From Providencia sp. PROV188 (lineage in GTDB: Bacteria; Pseudomonadota; Gammaproteobacteria; Enterobacterales; Enterobacteriaceae), in assembly GCF_027595165.1 (NCBI RefSeq), contig NZ_CP097291.1, positions 930,001-994,000 on the forward strand: 64,000 nt of DNA, read 5' to 3'. Positions within the stretch are counted from its first letter, which is position 1. Each line of letters opens with the position of its first letter. Positions 19,832 through 30,529 of the stretch are shown here, piece by piece. Made by a program: the position numbers and the translations under genes. The notes beneath the pieces were generated by a model that saw only the letters and a program-made list of their open reading frames with translations, was not told the origin of the DNA and did not search any database.

Positions 19832-20296
19832 ATGAGCGAAAAATATGTCGTAACGTGGGATATGTTGCAAATACATGCCCGTAAACTCGCACAACGTTTA
19901 TTACCAGCAAAACAATGGACTGGTATCATCGCAGTTAGCCGTGGTGGTTTAGTCCCTGGCGCACTGTTAGCGCGTGAGCTGGGTATTCGTCATGTTGACA
20001 CCGTTTGTATCTCTAGCTATGACCATGATAACCAACGCGAATTGAATGTAATCAAACGCGCTGAAGGCGATGGTGAAGGCTTTATCGTGATTGACGATTT
20101 AGTGGATACTGGTGGCACAGCGAAAGCTATCCGCGACATGTATCCAAAAGCACACTTCGTGACTATCTTTGCAAAACCAGCAGGTCGCCCATTAGTGGAT
20201 GATTATGTGGTTGATATCCCACAAAACACTTGGATTGAACAGCCTTGGGATATGGGCGTTGTGTTTATCGATCCTCTGTGCGAACAAGATAAGTAG
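19832..20296 (+). CDS. gpt: Xanthine-guanine phosphoribosyltransferase
   Basis: Purine salvage enzyme that joins xanthine, guanine or hypoxanthine to PRPP. 154 residues (E. coli 152), type I PRTase fold. The PRPP loop is [12 protein letters not shown] at about 86-97, with [14 protein letters not shown] for pyrophosphate contact earlier. The start at 19832 gives [10 protein letters not shown] as in E. coli; the upstream extension has no family similarity. Confidence 0.96.
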   Translation: MSEKYVVTWDMLQIHARKLAQRLLPAKQWTGIIAVSRGGLVPGALLARELGIRHVDTVCISSYDHDNQRELNVIKRAEGDGEGFIVIDDLVDTGGTAKAIRDMYPKAHFVTIFAKPAGRPLVDDYVVDIPQNTWIEQPWDMGVVFIDPLCEQDK

Positions 20297-20397
20297 TCCG
20301 AACGAAATAATTTAAATCTGTTTAGCCGTGATAGGGTTGTTTGATAAAAACAACACATTATTACCTAAGTGATTTGAGCTAAACACGATATGATAGA

Positions 20398-20425
20398 GGG
20401 GAGTGCGAAATGCACTCCCTTTTTG
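20398..20425 (+). terminator. Terminator of gpt
   Basis: GGGAGTGC / GCACTCCC stem of 8 bp around GAAAT, followed by TTTTTG. It lies 100 bases after gpt and before frsA. Confidence 0.85.
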
Positions 20426-20465
20426 TTTATGTGACAGATTTAATAGGTAAAAGTAGGGAACCCAC

Positions 20466-21716
20466 ATGACTCAGCAAAATTTATCCGAAAAACTTTTTAA
20501 ACCTCGCGTTAGACAAGTTGAAACATCAACGTTGGTTTCTTATTCCTCTCATACTTTGTCCCAATTAGAGAACCGCAGTGTATTAAGTGGCTCTTCACAT
20601 AATCATTGGTATCGTACTCTCAACCGGTTAATGTGGATTTGGCGTGGTATTGATGCGATTGAAATTGAAGAAGTTTTAAGCCGTATTGCCATCTCAGATG
20701 CTAAACGCAGCCGTGATGAATGGCTTGATACTGTCATTGGCAATCGCCGTGGTAATTGGTGTTTTGAATGGTCTAATCAAGCCATGCGCTGGCAGCAAAA
20801 AGCCTTAGAATTTGAAAAAGGTCAGGAAGCGTGTGATGCGTGGCTGCGTGCCGCTAACTTATACAGCATTGCGGCTTACCCGTTTATTAAAGGGGATGAA
20901 CTGGCGGATCAAGCGATTGTATTAGCCTGTAAGGCTTATGATAGCGCGGCAAAATTCTCACAGTACCAATTGAAAAAAATCCCATTCAAAGTCGATGGTG
21001 GTAAAGAAGTCTGTGGCTTTTTACACATACCATCGAATGTTCAAGGTCCTTACCCAACCGTGATGGTTTGTGGCATGCTTGATAGCCTACAGACAGATTA
21101 CAGCCGCTACTTTAGAGAGTATTTAGAGCCTCGAGGGATTGCGATGTTAACGCTGGATATGCCATCTATCGGTTATTCCAGTAAATACAGCCTTTCGCAA
21201 GAAACCAGCACGTTGCATGAACAGATAGTTCGCCAGCTCGACACCATTCCATGGATTGACCACACACGATTTGCCATCACAGGGATCCGTTTTGGCGCGA
21301 ATATCGCTGTTCGTTTAGCGTATATGTGCCCAGATAAAATCAAAGCAGTAGCGGTGATTGGTCCTATCGTTCATAGCCTATTGCATGAAGAAAAATACCA
21401 AAAAGATATCCCCCGTATGGTGCTGGATGTTTTTGCTAGCCGCTTAGGGGTTTATCAAGTTGATGGTCAATCATTACGCCATGAACTCAGCTGCTATTCA
21501 CTGCGTAATCAAGGTTTGTTAGGTCGCCGTAACCAAGTCCCGATGATGTCAGTATGTTTTAAAAATGATCCCTACAGTCCGAAAGCTGATTCAGACTTAA
21601 TCGCTCGTTCGTCTATGGATAGTCATTTGTTGACGTTGCCGAGTAGCCCTATATTAGAGGCTTTCGAGCGATCAATGTCAGATACAACCAAATGGTTAGA
21701 AAGTAAAATATTATAA
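20466..21716 (+). CDS. frsA: Alpha/beta-hydrolase FrsA
   Basis: Cytoplasmic protein of 416 residues (E. coli FrsA 414). An N-terminal helical region (about 1-170) precedes an alpha/beta-hydrolase domain with VMVCGMLDSLQTDY and the nucleophile-elbow region GIRFGANIAVRLAY, which has Arg where classical esterases have Ser. In enterobacteria FrsA binds unphosphorylated IIA-Glc and affects the respiration-fermentation balance; its enzymatic activity is disputed. The order gpt-frsA-crl-pro matches E. coli, but phoE is absent. Confidence 0.93.
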   Translation: MTQQNLSEKLFKPRVRQVETSTLVSYSSHTLSQLENRSVLSGSSHNHWYRTLNRLMWIWRGIDAIEIEEVLSRIAISDAKRSRDEWLDTVIGNRRGNWCFEWSNQAMRWQQKALEFEKGQEACDAWLRAANLYSIAAYPFIKGDELADQAIVLACKAYDSAAKFSQYQLKKIPFKVDGGKEVCGFLHIPSNVQGPYPTVMVCGMLDSLQTDYSRYFREYLEPRGIAMLTLDMPSIGYSSKYSLSQETSTLHEQIVRQLDTIPWIDHTRFAITGIRFGANIAVRLAYMCPDKIKAVAVIGPIVHSLLHEEKYQKDIPRMVLDVFASRLGVYQVDGQSLRHELSCYSLRNQGLLGRRNQVPMMSVCFKNDPYSPKADSDLIARSSMDSHLLTLPSSPILEAFERSMSDTTKWLESKIL

Positions 21717-21759
21717 TTGTATTGAATAGCTTGCTTATTTTTTAACATTTGCTAAAAAG

Positions 21760-21782
21760 GGATCTTCCCAAGAAGGAGATCC
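21760..21782 (+). promoter_or_regulatory. Hairpin that buries the crl ribosome-binding site
   Basis: Bases 21760-21767 (GGATCTTC) can pair with 21775-21782 (GGAGATCC): 8 bp with one G-U pair and a 7-base loop. The Shine-Dalgarno GGAG at 21775-21778 lies wholly in the stem, nine bases before the crl ATG. Such an arrangement could make translation temperature-dependent. Confidence 0.5.
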
Positions 21783-21787
21783 TTAAT

Positions 21788-22189
21788 ATGGCGTTACCGA
21801 CTGATTACACAAATGGAAAATTTTTAAAGAAATTTGCTGCGATAGGGCCTTATTTACGTGAGCAACAATCTATCAAAAACTGCTACTTTTTTGATAGCTT
21901 GGTTGTCTGTGTTAATGCGAATATCGCGCCTGAAAAACGTGAGTTTTGGGGATGGTGGTTAGAACTAGCCCCTATGGATGAAGGCTTCGAATTTGCTTAC
22001 AAGTTAGGGATCTACAACAATCAGGGAAGTTGGCAAGCAAAAACCTTGAAAGATGCCGCAACGACGGAAGCCGTCGAAAAGAACCTGCATGCCTTCCATC
22101 AACGCCTTACCCAGCAATTATCTGCCCTAGAGTTAAGCTTGTTCCCATCCCCCTTAATGACAGAATTAAAGCTGGAATTAAGCGCATAA
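21788..22189 (+). CDS. crl: Sigma factor-binding protein Crl
   Basis: Protein of 133 residues (E. coli Crl also 133) that binds sigma-S and helps it join core RNA polymerase, favouring stationary-phase and curli genes. Conserved features include KNCYFFDSLVVCVNA and FWGWWLELAPMDEGFEF, the aromatic-rich part. The start 21788 (MALPTDY) has GGAG nine bases upstream; longer frames back to 21749 have no ribosome site. The ribosome site lies in a hairpin, which is relevant because Crl level is temperature-dependent in E. coli. Confidence 0.95.
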   Translation: MALPTDYTNGKFLKKFAAIGPYLREQQSIKNCYFFDSLVVCVNANIAPEKREFWGWWLELAPMDEGFEFAYKLGIYNNQGSWQAKTLKDAATTEAVEKNLHAFHQRLTQQLSALELSLFPSPLMTELKLELSA

Positions 22190-22220
22190 AATTGTTTTAA
22201 ACCAACTTTTGTTTAATTTT

Positions 22221-22244
22221 GCGTTATGCCTGTTGGCATAACGC
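22221..22244. other. Perfect hairpin between crl and proB
   Basis: GCGTTATGCC / GGCATAACGC, 10 bp with a TGTT loop. No U-tract follows on either strand, so it is not a standard terminator. It may protect the crl mRNA end or act with Rho. Confidence 0.5.
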
Positions 22245-22301
22245 GCATCTCCTGATAAAACTGATACCCACTTTGTATTTATTAATCCTAATGGCAGAAA
22301 A

Positions 22302-23408
22302 ATGATGAAAAATAGCCAAACACTCGTGGTCAAACTTGGCACAAGTGTCTTAACAGGGGGTTCACGTCGTTTAAATCAAGCTCACATTGTTGAGTTGGTT
22401 AGACAGTGTGCGCAGCAATATGAAAAAGGTCACCGAATTATTATTGTCACGTCTGGCGCAATTGCCGCAGGGCGTGAACATCTCAATTACCCCGAACTGC
22501 CGGCCACCATTGCATCTAAACAGCTGCTGGCGGCGGTCGGTCAAAGTCGTTTAATCCAATTATGGGAAAGGCTTTTTTCCATCTATGGGATCCACATTGG
22601 ACAAATGCTATTAACGCGTGCAGATCTTGAAGATCGCGAACGTTTTTTAAATGCGCGAGACACACTGCAAGCGCTGTTAGATAACGGCATTATTCCGGTG
22701 ATTAATGAAAATGATGCAGTGGCGACGGCAGAAATTAAAGTAGGGGATAACGATAACCTATCCGCACTTGCTGCCATTCTTGGTGATGCAGATAAATTAC
22801 TGTTATTAACCGATATTGAAGGCCTGTATGACGCGGATCCTCGCAGTAATCCGAACGCAAAATTAATCCCTGAAGTTCACGGTATTAATGATGATTTACG
22901 CCGTATGGCAGGGGATAGTGTAACGGGCTTAGGCACCGGTGGAATGGCAACAAAATTACAGGCGGCAGATGTTGCAGGCCGTGCTGGGATTGACGTATTC
23001 ATTGCAGCGGGAAATAAACCAGATGTCATCAATTCAGTGATTGAAAATATCCCTGTAGGAACTCGTTTTTATGGGCAGAAAAATCCAATGGAAAACCGTA
23101 AACGCTGGATTTTTGGGGCGCCAGCGGCGGGCGATGTTTACATTGATGACGGCGCACAATTAGCCATCACTGAAAAAGGTAGTTCGTTATTGCCAAAAGG
23201 CATTAAGAAAATTGAAGGCGATTTCTCCCGTGGCGCAGTGATCCGTATTCGCAATATGGCAGGTAAAGATTTGGCACATGGCGTAAGCCACTATAATAGT
23301 GATGCGCTCAGAATGATTGCCGGTCACCATTCCCAAGATATTGGTAAAATCCTTGGCTATGAACATGGCTCAGTAGCCGTTCATCGCGACGATATGATAG
23401 TGAGTTAA
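22302..23408 (+). CDS. proB: Glutamate 5-kinase
   Basis: Phosphorylates L-glutamate to glutamyl 5-phosphate, the committed step of proline synthesis and the point of proline feedback inhibition. 368 residues. An amino-acid kinase domain (about 1-255; [39 protein letters not shown]) is followed by a PUA domain (about 275-360). Start either of two adjacent ATGs (22302 or 22305). proA starts 2 bases after the stop, so the two enzymes of an unstable intermediate are coupled. Confidence 0.97.
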   Translation: MMKNSQTLVVKLGTSVLTGGSRRLNQAHIVELVRQCAQQYEKGHRIIIVTSGAIAAGREHLNYPELPATIASKQLLAAVGQSRLIQLWERLFSIYGIHIGQMLLTRADLEDRERFLNARDTLQALLDNGIIPVINENDAVATAEIKVGDNDNLSALAAILGDADKLLLLTDIEGLYDADPRSNPNAKLIPEVHGINDDLRRMAGDSVTGLGTGGMATKLQAADVAGRAGIDVFIAAGNKPDVINSVIENIPVGTRFYGQKNPMENRKRWIFGAPAAGDVYIDDGAQLAITEKGSSLLPKGIKKIEGDFSRGAVIRIRNMAGKDLAHGVSHYNSDALRMIAGHHSQDIGKILGYEHGSVAVHRDDMIVS

Positions 23409-23410
23409 TT

Positions 23411-24664
23411 ATGTTAGAACAAATGGGTAAAGCGGCGCGCGAAGCGTCATGGCAGTTGGCTCAATTTAATACCAAACAAAAAAATAGTGCGCTTGAGCAA
23501 ATTGCTGACCTCTTAGAGCAAAAGAGTGCCAGTATTTTAGCGGCTAATCAGCTGGATATGGCTCAAGCTCAACAAAGCGGTATGAGTGAGGCATTACAAG
23601 ATCGTTTATTGCTGACCCAAGCGCGCTTAAAAAGTATCGCGGATGACGTCAGAAAAGTGTGCCAACTGGCTGATCCGGTAGGGCAAGTCCTTGATGGTAG
23701 CGAGTTAGATAGCGGGTTAAATTTACAACGTCGCCGTGTTCCGTTAGGGGTCATTGGAGTTATCTATGAAGCTCGTCCTAATGTCACTGTGGATGTCGCT
23801 TCTTTATGTTTAAAAACGGGAAATGCGGTCATTCTGCGTGGTGGAAAAGAGACGCATAATACCAATCTTGCGGTGGTAGAGGTTATTCAGCAAGCGCTGA
23901 AAAATAGCGGGCTGCCAGCCAATGCAGTACAGGCAATCAATAATCCGGATCGTGAATTAGTGACCCAATTGTTAAAATTGGATCGCTATGTGGATATGCT
24001 GATCCCTCGCGGTGGTGCAGGGTTACATAAACTATGTCGTGAACAATCCACGATCCCGGTGATCACTGGCGGAATTGGTGTTTGCCATACTTTTGTAGAT
24101 GACTCTGTGGATTTTGATAAGGCACTAAGTGTCATTACTAATGCTAAAGTTCAGCGCCCAAGCGCATGTAATTCATTGGAAACACTGTTGGTTCATGAAA
24201 ATATTGCAGCGAGTTTCTTACCGCGTTTAAGTGAGAAAATGGCTCAGCAGCAAGTGACATTACACGCCAGCGAAAAAGCAATGGCATTCTTGAAAGATGG
24301 TGTGGCTAAAGTGGTGCCTGTTCAAGCGGAAAACTTAGTTGATGAATGGTTATCTTTGGACTTGAACGTTGAAATTGTTTCAGGGATTGATGCCGCTATC
24401 GAGCATATTCGCCATTATGGTACCGCGCATTCTGACGCCATCTTAACGGAATCTATTCGCCAAGCGGATTACTTTGTACAGCGTGTGGATTCAGCTGCGG
24501 TATACGTGAATGCCAGCACCCGTTTTACCGATGGTGGACAGTTTGGACTCGGTGCGGAAGTGGCTGTGAGTACCCAAAAACTCCATTCCCGTGGACCTAT
24601 GGGGTTAGATGCTCTGACTACTTATAAATGGATTGGTTACGGTGATTTTTTAAGTCGACCATAA
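23411..24664 (+). CDS. proA: Glutamate-5-semialdehyde dehydrogenase
   Basis: NADPH-dependent reductase of glutamyl 5-phosphate to glutamate semialdehyde, second step of proline synthesis. 417 residues, identical to the E. coli length as I recall. An aldehyde-dehydrogenase fold with the cofactor-binding region ([26 protein letters not shown]) and the catalytic cysteine in [15 protein letters not shown]. It is the second gene of proBA, followed by a terminator. Confidence 0.97.
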   Translation: MLEQMGKAAREASWQLAQFNTKQKNSALEQIADLLEQKSASILAANQLDMAQAQQSGMSEALQDRLLLTQARLKSIADDVRKVCQLADPVGQVLDGSELDSGLNLQRRRVPLGVIGVIYEARPNVTVDVASLCLKTGNAVILRGGKETHNTNLAVVEVIQQALKNSGLPANAVQAINNPDRELVTQLLKLDRYVDMLIPRGGAGLHKLCREQSTIPVITGGIGVCHTFVDDSVDFDKALSVITNAKVQRPSACNSLETLLVHENIAASFLPRLSEKMAQQQVTLHASEKAMAFLKDGVAKVVPVQAENLVDEWLSLDLNVEIVSGIDAAIEHIRHYGTAHSDAILTESIRQADYFVQRVDSAAVYVNASTRFTDGGQFGLGAEVAVSTQKLHSRGPMGLDALTTYKWIGYGDFLSRP

Positions 24665-24683
24665 TTTAATCATAATAATTTCG

Positions 24684-24712
24684 AGCCACACTGCGTGTGG
24701 CTTTATTTTTTA
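24684..24712 (+). terminator. Terminator of proBA
   Basis: AGCCACAC / GTGTGGCT stem of 8 bp with a TGC loop and a TTATTTTTT tail, 20 bases after the proA stop. Confidence 0.85.
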
Positions 24713-24796
24713 GGCTATTCGCCATTTAGGCTAACCCGCTAGAAGCATGTGTATGGCAAATTTATCATAGTAATCATGATGATGGGATGAATATAG

Positions 24797-25294
24797 ATGT
24801 TCTACATTATTGGGCCTAGAGGCTCAGGAAAAACAACAATTGGTAAGAAACTCGCGGAAAAAACGGGTTACCAGTTTATTGACACTGACAAACTTATTTT
24901 TGAACATGCAGGAATGAGCATCGCTGACATTGTCAAGCAACAAGGTTGGAACTATTTTCGTCAGCTTGAAAGCCAAATTCTTGCTTCAATCGAACCACAA
25001 AAAGCGATTGTTTCAACAGGGGGCGGGATTATTTTAGCCTCTGAGAATCAGCAGGTTATGCGAGATAATGGAACGGTTATTTATTTACGTTCAACCCCAG
25101 AAACTCTCGCACAGCGGCTGGCGGCAGAGCCTCAAGCAGAACAGCGACCGAGCTTAACCGGAAAATCACTGCTTGAAGAAATTGAAGAGGTAATGGAGCA
25201 GCGTGATCCTATCTATTTATCGACTGCGCACCACGTTATTGATGCCAATCAATCCATTGATGCTATCATTAACCAGATCGCAAATTTGAGATAA
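24797..25294 (+). CDS. aroL: Shikimate kinase, AroL type
   Basis: Phosphorylates shikimate at the 3-hydroxyl in the aromatic amino acid pathway. 165 residues. P-loop GPRGSGKTT (6-14), the shikimate-contacting DTD (about 31-33), STGGGIIL (about 75-82) and the lid arginine region QRPSLTG. An in-frame stop codon lies immediately before the ATG, so the start is fixed. I name it AroL rather than AroK because of the IGPRG start and lid sequence. I could not identify convincing TyrR or TrpR sites upstream. Confidence 0.88.
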   Translation: MFYIIGPRGSGKTTIGKKLAEKTGYQFIDTDKLIFEHAGMSIADIVKQQGWNYFRQLESQILASIEPQKAIVSTGGGIILASENQQVMRDNGTVIYLRSTPETLAQRLAAEPQAEQRPSLTGKSLLEEIEEVMEQRDPIYLSTAHHVIDANQSIDAIINQIANLR

Positions 25295-25420
25295 ATATTA
25301 GGTATACCAGTACCTTTAGGAATAAACCCCTTAATGAGGTGCATGGGTATCGAGATAATTATTGTAGTATCTAATTGTTAATCAATAGATAAAATTATCA
25401 TCATAAGAAAGGGAATCATT

Positions 25421-27568
25421 ATGTTGGCAAAGATAATAAAAAAAGTACTGAAGTTTTTGTTTCGTGTCGAAGTCATTGGCAACCCAAATGAGTTCAATCA
25501 AGACAAATGTATCATTACGCCAAACCATGTCTCTTTTCTTGATGGTGTGTTGATTGCGCTATTCTTACCAGTAAGACCTGTATTTGCTGTGTATAGCACG
25601 GTGGCGACGCCTAAGATGATCAAGCGTCTTAAGCCTTATGCCGATGTTGTTGCATTAGATCCAAAAAATCCATTAGGTCTCAGACACCTTGTTCGTGAAG
25701 TGGACAAAGGTCGCCCCATCGTTATTTTCCCAGAAGGCCGCATTTCTGTTCATGGCTCTTTAATGAAGATCTATGAAGGCGCTGCTTTCGTCGCTGCTAA
25801 ATCAGGGGCAAAAATTGTCCCTATTCGTATTGATGGTGCTGAGCGAAGTCATTTTGGGCGCTTAAAAGGGGTTATCCCGTTAAAGTGGTTCCCGAAAATC
25901 AAGTTACATATCCTACCTGCTGAAGCCATTCCTATGCCGGATGCACTTCGTGCGGTTGAGCGCCGAGCACTAGCGGGAGAACATCTTTACCAAATCATGA
26001 AAGCGGCACGTATGGCAAGCCGCCCGCAAATGACATTAGTCGAAGCCTTTATTGATAGTATTGAGCGTTATGGACGTCGTTCTCGCTGTATTGAAGATAT
26101 CGCCTTTAAAGAGGATAGCTATCAAGGATTACTAAAAAAATCCCTTGGTGTTGGACGAATTATCGAACGCTATACCCATGAAAATGAGCGTGTAGGGTTA
26201 TTGCTACCCAATGCGACAGTGACCGCGGCAGCAATTTTCGGTTGTTTAATGCGTGGGCGAGTGCCTGCGATGCTGAATTACACTGCGGGGAGTCATGGGA
26301 TCAGTAATGCGCTGAAAGCGTCGACGGCGAAAGTGGTTTTCACCTCAAGACAATTTTTGGAAAAAGGGAAGCTGACCCATATTCCTGAGCAAGTACCTGA
26401 AGCCACGTGGATTTACCTCGAAGATTTAAAAGATACTGTCACTTTCCAAGATAAATGGTGGATTGCTAAGCACTTATTTTCACCACGTAATGCGATTATT
26501 CCTCGAAATGTGGATGATGAAGCTATTGTATTGTTTACCTCTGGCTCTGAAGGAACGCCAAAAGGCGTAGTACATAGTCATCGAAGCTTAATGGCGAACG
26601 TTGAACAGATAAAAACCATTGCCGACTTTACGCCGCGTGACCGTTTTATGTCATCGCTTCCGCTATTCCATGCATTTGGATTAACGGTTGGGTTATTTAT
26701 TCCACTGTTTTCGGGTAGCCGTGTTTTCCTATACCCAAGCCCATTACATTACCGAATTATTCCTGAGTTAGTGTATGACCGAAATTGTACCGTTCTGTTT
26801 GGAACCTCAACATTCTTAGGTAATTACGCACGTTTTGCCCATCCGTATGATTTTGCAAGAGTACGCTATGTTGTCGCGGGAGCCGAAAAACTGTCGGATA
26901 AAACCAAGAAAATTTGGTACGAAAAATTTGGTATTCGCATTCTTGAAGGCTACGGGGTGACTGAGTGTGCGCCGATTGTCTCTATTAATGTCCCTATGGC
27001 GGCGAAAGAAGGCTCTGTAGGACAGATTTTACCCTGTATGGAAGCCCGTATTATCCCATTGCCGGGCATTGAGCACGGCGGAAAACTTCAGCTGAAAGGC
27101 CCGAATATTATGAAGGGCTATTTACGAGTTGAAGCGCCGGGTGTGTTAGAAGAGCCAAAAGCCGAGAATGCTCAGGGCGAGATAGAGCCAGGCTGGTATG
27201 ACACAGGGGATATTGTTGAGTTAGACAATAAAAACTTCTGCACTATTAAAGGACGAGTGAAGCGATTTGCTAAACTCGCTGGCGAAATGGTATCTCTTGA
27301 AAGCATTGAACAAATGGTGGCTGAGATTTCGCCAAGTTACGACCACGGAGTTGTGACTAAACCCGACAGTAGTAAAGGCGAAGCGTTGGTGCTATTTACC
27401 ACAGATAAGGATCTTGACCGGGGCGCATTATCTGCTGCAGCGAAAAGTAAGGGTTTAACCGAATTGGCGGTTCCGCGGGATATCCGCTGGGTTAAAGCCT
27501 TACCAGTATTAGGCAGTGGAAAAACGGATTTCGTAACATTAAAACAGATGGCGTTAACAGGGGAATAA
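25421..27568 (+). CDS. aas: Bifunctional 2-acyl-GPE acyltransferase / acyl-ACP synthetase
   Basis: Inner-membrane enzyme of 715 residues that re-acylates lysophosphatidylethanolamine. The N-terminal PlsC-type acyltransferase has the HX4D motif NHVSFLD (H36, D41) and FPEGRIS. The C-terminal acyl-ACP synthetase (about 230-715) has the AMP-binding motif [16 protein letters not shown] and YGVTECAPI. It is followed after one base by lplT, the lysophospholipid flippase, making a complete salvage unit. Confidence 0.96.
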   Translation: MLAKIIKKVLKFLFRVEVIGNPNEFNQDKCIITPNHVSFLDGVLIALFLPVRPVFAVYSTVATPKMIKRLKPYADVVALDPKNPLGLRHLVREVDKGRPIVIFPEGRISVHGSLMKIYEGAAFVAAKSGAKIVPIRIDGAERSHFGRLKGVIPLKWFPKIKLHILPAEAIPMPDALRAVERRALAGEHLYQIMKAARMASRPQMTLVEAFIDSIERYGRRSRCIEDIAFKEDSYQGLLKKSLGVGRIIERYTHENERVGLLLPNATVTAAAIFGCLMRGRVPAMLNYTAGSHGISNALKASTAKVVFTSRQFLEKGKLTHIPEQVPEATWIYLEDLKDTVTFQDKWWIAKHLFSPRNAIIPRNVDDEAIVLFTSGSEGTPKGVVHSHRSLMANVEQIKTIADFTPRDRFMSSLPLFHAFGLTVGLFIPLFSGSRVFLYPSPLHYRIIPELVYDRNCTVLFGTSTFLGNYARFAHPYDFARVRYVVAGAEKLSDKTKKIWYEKFGIRILEGYGVTECAPIVSINVPMAAKEGSVGQILPCMEARIIPLPGIEHGGKLQLKGPNIMKGYLRVEAPGVLEEPKAENAQGEIEPGWYDTGDIVELDNKNFCTIKGRVKRFAKLAGEMVSLESIEQMVAEISPSYDHGVVTKPDSSKGEALVLFTTDKDLDRGALSAAAKSKGLTELAVPRDIRWVKALPVLGSGKTDFVTLKQMALTGE

Positions 27569-27569
27569 T

Positions 27570-28772
27570 ATGCAGGAGAGCACACCAAACACGCCACTGA
27601 TGAGCACAGGGATGAAGGCCGTTCTGGCATCTCAGTTTCTTTCTGCGTTTGCAGATAATGCTTTATTATTCGCGATATTAGCGCAGTTAAAAGCGGAATT
27701 TTACCCAGAATGGAGCCACCCAATTCTACAAATGGTGTTTGTTTTCACCTATATTGTACTAGCACCATTTGTGGGGCAAATAGCGGATAGATTCTCAAAA
27801 GGTCGCGTGATGCTGTTTTCCAACATATTTAAATTTGTTGGAGCATTGGGGATCTGTTTAGGGGTTAATCCATTCCTATGCTATGGGTTAGTCGGTGTCG
27901 GTGCTGCGGCATATTCCCCTGCAAAATACGGTATTTTAGGCGAGTTGACTGGCGGCGATAACTTAGTCAAAGCTAACGGTTTAATGGAAGCCTCAACGAT
28001 CGCCGCGATTTTAGTGGGTTCTGTGGTGGGCGGCATGCTCTCTGACATTAACCTATTATTGGCGTTGGGAACCTGCTCTTTACTGTATGCGCTAGCGGTC
28101 ATTGTAAACTTTTTTATTCCACATTTAGCGGCTGCAAGACCAGGAACAGGATGGAATTTCAAACTGTTGCTGGTGGATTTTTTCTCCGCCTGTCGTATTT
28201 TATGGGCAAACCAAGAAAGCCGATTCTCCCTTGTGGGTACCAGCATGTTTTGGGGCGCAGGGGTGACATTACGTTTCTTGCTGGTGGCATGGGTGCCCGT
28301 GGCTCTTGGCTTGCAAGATAATACAACCCCGACCATTTTGAATGCGATGGTTGCAGTTGGTATTGTGGTGGGGGCAGGGTTAGCGGCGAAATTTATTACC
28401 TTAAAAACGGTTTACCGCTGTATTCCCGCAGGGATCGTGATTGGGGTTATGGTGGTTTTCTTGTCACTGCAAACCAATATTATTCCTTCATATTTTATAT
28501 TGATGATATTAGGGATTTTTGGTGGGTTATTTGTAGTTCCACTGAATGCTTTGCTCCAAGAGAAAGGTAAAGAAACAGTCGGGGCAGGTAATGCCATCGC
28601 AGTACAAAATCTCGGTGAAAACAGCGCCATGCTATTAATGCTAGGGTTATATTCTCTGGCGATAAAGGTTGGGTTCTCAGTCGTGAGCGTGGGTGTCGGT
28701 TTTGGTGTAGTGTTTGCTATCGCGATTGCAGGGCTGTGGATTTGGGATCGCGCTCGTAAAAAAACAGCATAA
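27570..28772 (+). CDS. lplT: Lysophospholipid transporter LplT
   Basis: Major facilitator superfamily protein of 400 residues with about twelve hydrophobic segments. It flips lysophospholipids from the outer to the inner leaflet so that Aas can re-acylate them. Sequence features: [15 protein letters not shown] at the N-terminus and [13 protein letters not shown] between helices 2 and 3 (the MFS loop motif). It shares one base with the pncC start (TAATG). Confidence 0.95.
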   Translation: MQESTPNTPLMSTGMKAVLASQFLSAFADNALLFAILAQLKAEFYPEWSHPILQMVFVFTYIVLAPFVGQIADRFSKGRVMLFSNIFKFVGALGICLGVNPFLCYGLVGVGAAAYSPAKYGILGELTGGDNLVKANGLMEASTIAAILVGSVVGGMLSDINLLLALGTCSLLYALAVIVNFFIPHLAAARPGTGWNFKLLLVDFFSACRILWANQESRFSLVGTSMFWGAGVTLRFLLVAWVPVALGLQDNTTPTILNAMVAVGIVVGAGLAAKFITLKTVYRCIPAGIVIGVMVVFLSLQTNIIPSYFILMILGIFGGLFVVPLNALLQEKGKETVGAGNAIAVQNLGENSAMLLMLGLYSLAIKVGFSVVSVGVGFGVVFAIAIAGLWIWDRARKKTA

Positions 28773-29302
28773 TGGTGAATAGCCAAATGATAGATGAGAA
28801 GCAACTCGAAATATTAAGTATTCAGTTAGGACAGCGTTTACTGCAACTTGATAAAACAGTGACGGCGGCAGAATCCTGTACTGGTGGATGGATTGCCAAA
28901 GTGTTGACGGATATCGCAGGCAGCTCAGCTTATTTTAACCGTGGGTTTGTAACTTACAGTAATGAAGCCAAGCATCAAATGATTGGGGTAACGAATGACT
29001 CATTAACGCGTTTTGGTGCAGTCAGTCAGCAAGTGGTTCAGGAAATGGCACTTGGCGCATTAAATGAAGCTCAAGCAGACTTTGCAATGTCAGTCAGCGG
29101 AATTGCTGGACCGGGCGGCGGGAGTGAAGATAAACCTGTCGGGACAGTTTGGTTTGGTTTTGCATTAAAGCAGGCCAATGGTACTGTGGATGTTGTGACT
29201 CGTCATCAGATATTCGAAGGTGATAGGTATCAAGTTCGTTTACAATCAACAGGTTATTCGCTGGAAACGCTTTTACAGTTAATATCTGAAAAATTTTCTT
29301 GA
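28772..29302 (+). CDS. pncC: Nicotinamide-nucleotide amidohydrolase PncC
   Basis: CinA C-terminal-domain enzyme of 176 residues that deamidates NMN to nicotinate mononucleotide in the pyridine nucleotide cycle. Conserved motifs are TAAESCTGGWIAKVLTDIAG with the catalytic serine, FVTYSNEAKHQMIG with the lysine partner, and SGIAGPGGGSEDKPVGTVWFG. The ATG overlaps the lplT stop; an in-frame ATG at 28787 is also possible. As in E. coli (ygaD) it stands directly upstream of recA, and its end almost touches the recA LexA box. Confidence 0.93.
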   Translation: MVNSQMIDEKQLEILSIQLGQRLLQLDKTVTAAESCTGGWIAKVLTDIAGSSAYFNRGFVTYSNEAKHQMIGVTNDSLTRFGAVSQQVVQEMALGALNEAQADFAMSVSGIAGPGGGSEDKPVGTVWFGFALKQANGTVDVVTRHQIFEGDRYQVRLQSTGYSLETLLQLISEKFS

Positions 29303-29304
29303 TA

Positions 29305-29320
29305 CTGTATGATTATACAG
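29305..29320. promoter_or_regulatory. LexA box of recA
   Basis: CTGTATGATTATACAG is a perfect CTGT-N8-ACAG SOS box, flanked by TA on both sides. It starts 3 bases after the pncC stop and 75 bases before the recA start region. Confidence 0.93.
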
Positions 29321-29394
29321 TATACTTAGTTCCAACAAATCGAATTCAATCGTTTTATTCGCAATGGTTACCACCATTGCCTTAGGGAGTGAAC

Positions 29395-30462
29395 ATGGCT
29401 ATTGATGAAAACAAACAAAAAGCACTTGCTGCGGCATTAGGTCAAATCGAAAAGCAATTCGGTAAAGGCTCCATTATGCGTCTTGGTGAAGACCGCACAA
29501 TGGATGTTGAAACCATTTCAACAGGCTCTTTATCTCTTGACGTTGCTTTAGGTGCGGGTGGTTTGCCATTAGGGCGTATTGTTGAAATCTACGGTCCTGA
29601 ATCTTCCGGTAAAACGACATTAACTTTGCAAGTTATTGCCGCAGCACAACGTAGTGGTAAAACGTGTGCATTTATTGATGCTGAGCACGCACTTGACCCT
29701 ATCTATGCGAAAAAATTAGGCGTTGATATTGATAATCTCCTGTGTTCCCAACCAGATACTGGTGAGCAAGCGTTAGAAATCTGTGATGCATTAACTCGCT
29801 CTGGTGCAGTAGACGTGATCATCGTTGACTCCGTTGCAGCATTAACACCAAAAGCTGAAATTGAAGGCGAAATTGGTGATTCTCATATGGGCCTTGCGGC
29901 GCGTATGATGAGTCAAGCAATGCGTAAATTAGCGGGTAACCTGAAAAACTCAAATACCTTGCTGATTTTCATCAACCAGATCCGTATGAAGATTGGTGTG
30001 ATGTTTGGTAACCCAGAAACTACGACTGGTGGTAACGCACTGAAATTCTATGCTTCTGTCCGTTTAGATATCCGCCGTATTGGTGCAGTGAAAAACGGTG
30101 AAGAAATTGTTGGTAGCGAAACTCGCGTTAAAGTTGTGAAAAACAAAGTTGCAGCGCCATTTAAACAAGCTGAATTCCAAATCCTTTATGGTGAAGGTAT
30201 CAATACCTTCGGTGAGCTGATTGACTTAGGTGTTAAACATAAGCTGATTGAAAAAGCGGGTGCTTGGTACAGCTATAACGGCGACAAAATTGGTCAAGGT
30301 AAAGCGAACTCGACAACTTACCTGAAAGAACACCCTGAAGTTGCACAAGAAATTGATAAAAAGCTGCGTGATTTATTATTAAACCACACAGGTGAATTTA
30401 ACAGTGCAGCAACTGATTTCATCAGTGATTCTGATGAAGAAGAAGTTCCAGAAGAATTTTAA
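29395..30462 (+). CDS. recA: Recombinase RecA
   Basis: DNA-dependent ATPase that forms filaments on single-stranded DNA for strand exchange and LexA cleavage. 355 residues. Walker [10 protein letters not shown] begins at residue 67; Walker B is [14 protein letters not shown]; loop L2 contains [28 protein letters not shown] (split over residues about 195-222); the tail is acidic ([10 protein letters not shown]). Start ATG 29395 has GGAG five bases before and gives MAIDENKQ; an in-frame GTG lies two codons upstream. SOS-controlled. recX does not follow. Confidence 0.98.
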   Translation: MAIDENKQKALAAALGQIEKQFGKGSIMRLGEDRTMDVETISTGSLSLDVALGAGGLPLGRIVEIYGPESSGKTTLTLQVIAAAQRSGKTCAFIDAEHALDPIYAKKLGVDIDNLLCSQPDTGEQALEICDALTRSGAVDVIIVDSVAALTPKAEIEGEIGDSHMGLAARMMSQAMRKLAGNLKNSNTLLIFINQIRMKIGVMFGNPETTTGGNALKFYASVRLDIRRIGAVKNGEEIVGSETRVKVVKNKVAAPFKQAEFQILYGEGINTFGELIDLGVKHKLIEKAGAWYSYNGDKIGQGKANSTTYLKEHPEVAQEIDKKLRDLLLNHTGEFNSAATDFISDSDEEEVPEEF

Positions 30463-30496
30463 TTCAACGCTAACTTGTTGAAATAAGCTGATATCA

Positions 30497-30529
30497 AAAG
30501 CGCCATTCTTAATTGATTGGCGCTTTTTT
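30497..30529 (+). terminator. Terminator of recA
   Basis: AAAGCGCCA / TGGCGCTTT with a 12-base loop and T6 tail, 35 bases after the recA stop. Confidence 0.88.

Noticed and set aside
25295..25420. Possible OmrA/OmrB small RNA next to aas, as in E. coli
   Set aside because: No matching 5' seed or terminator hairpin was found in the aroL-aas intergenic region.
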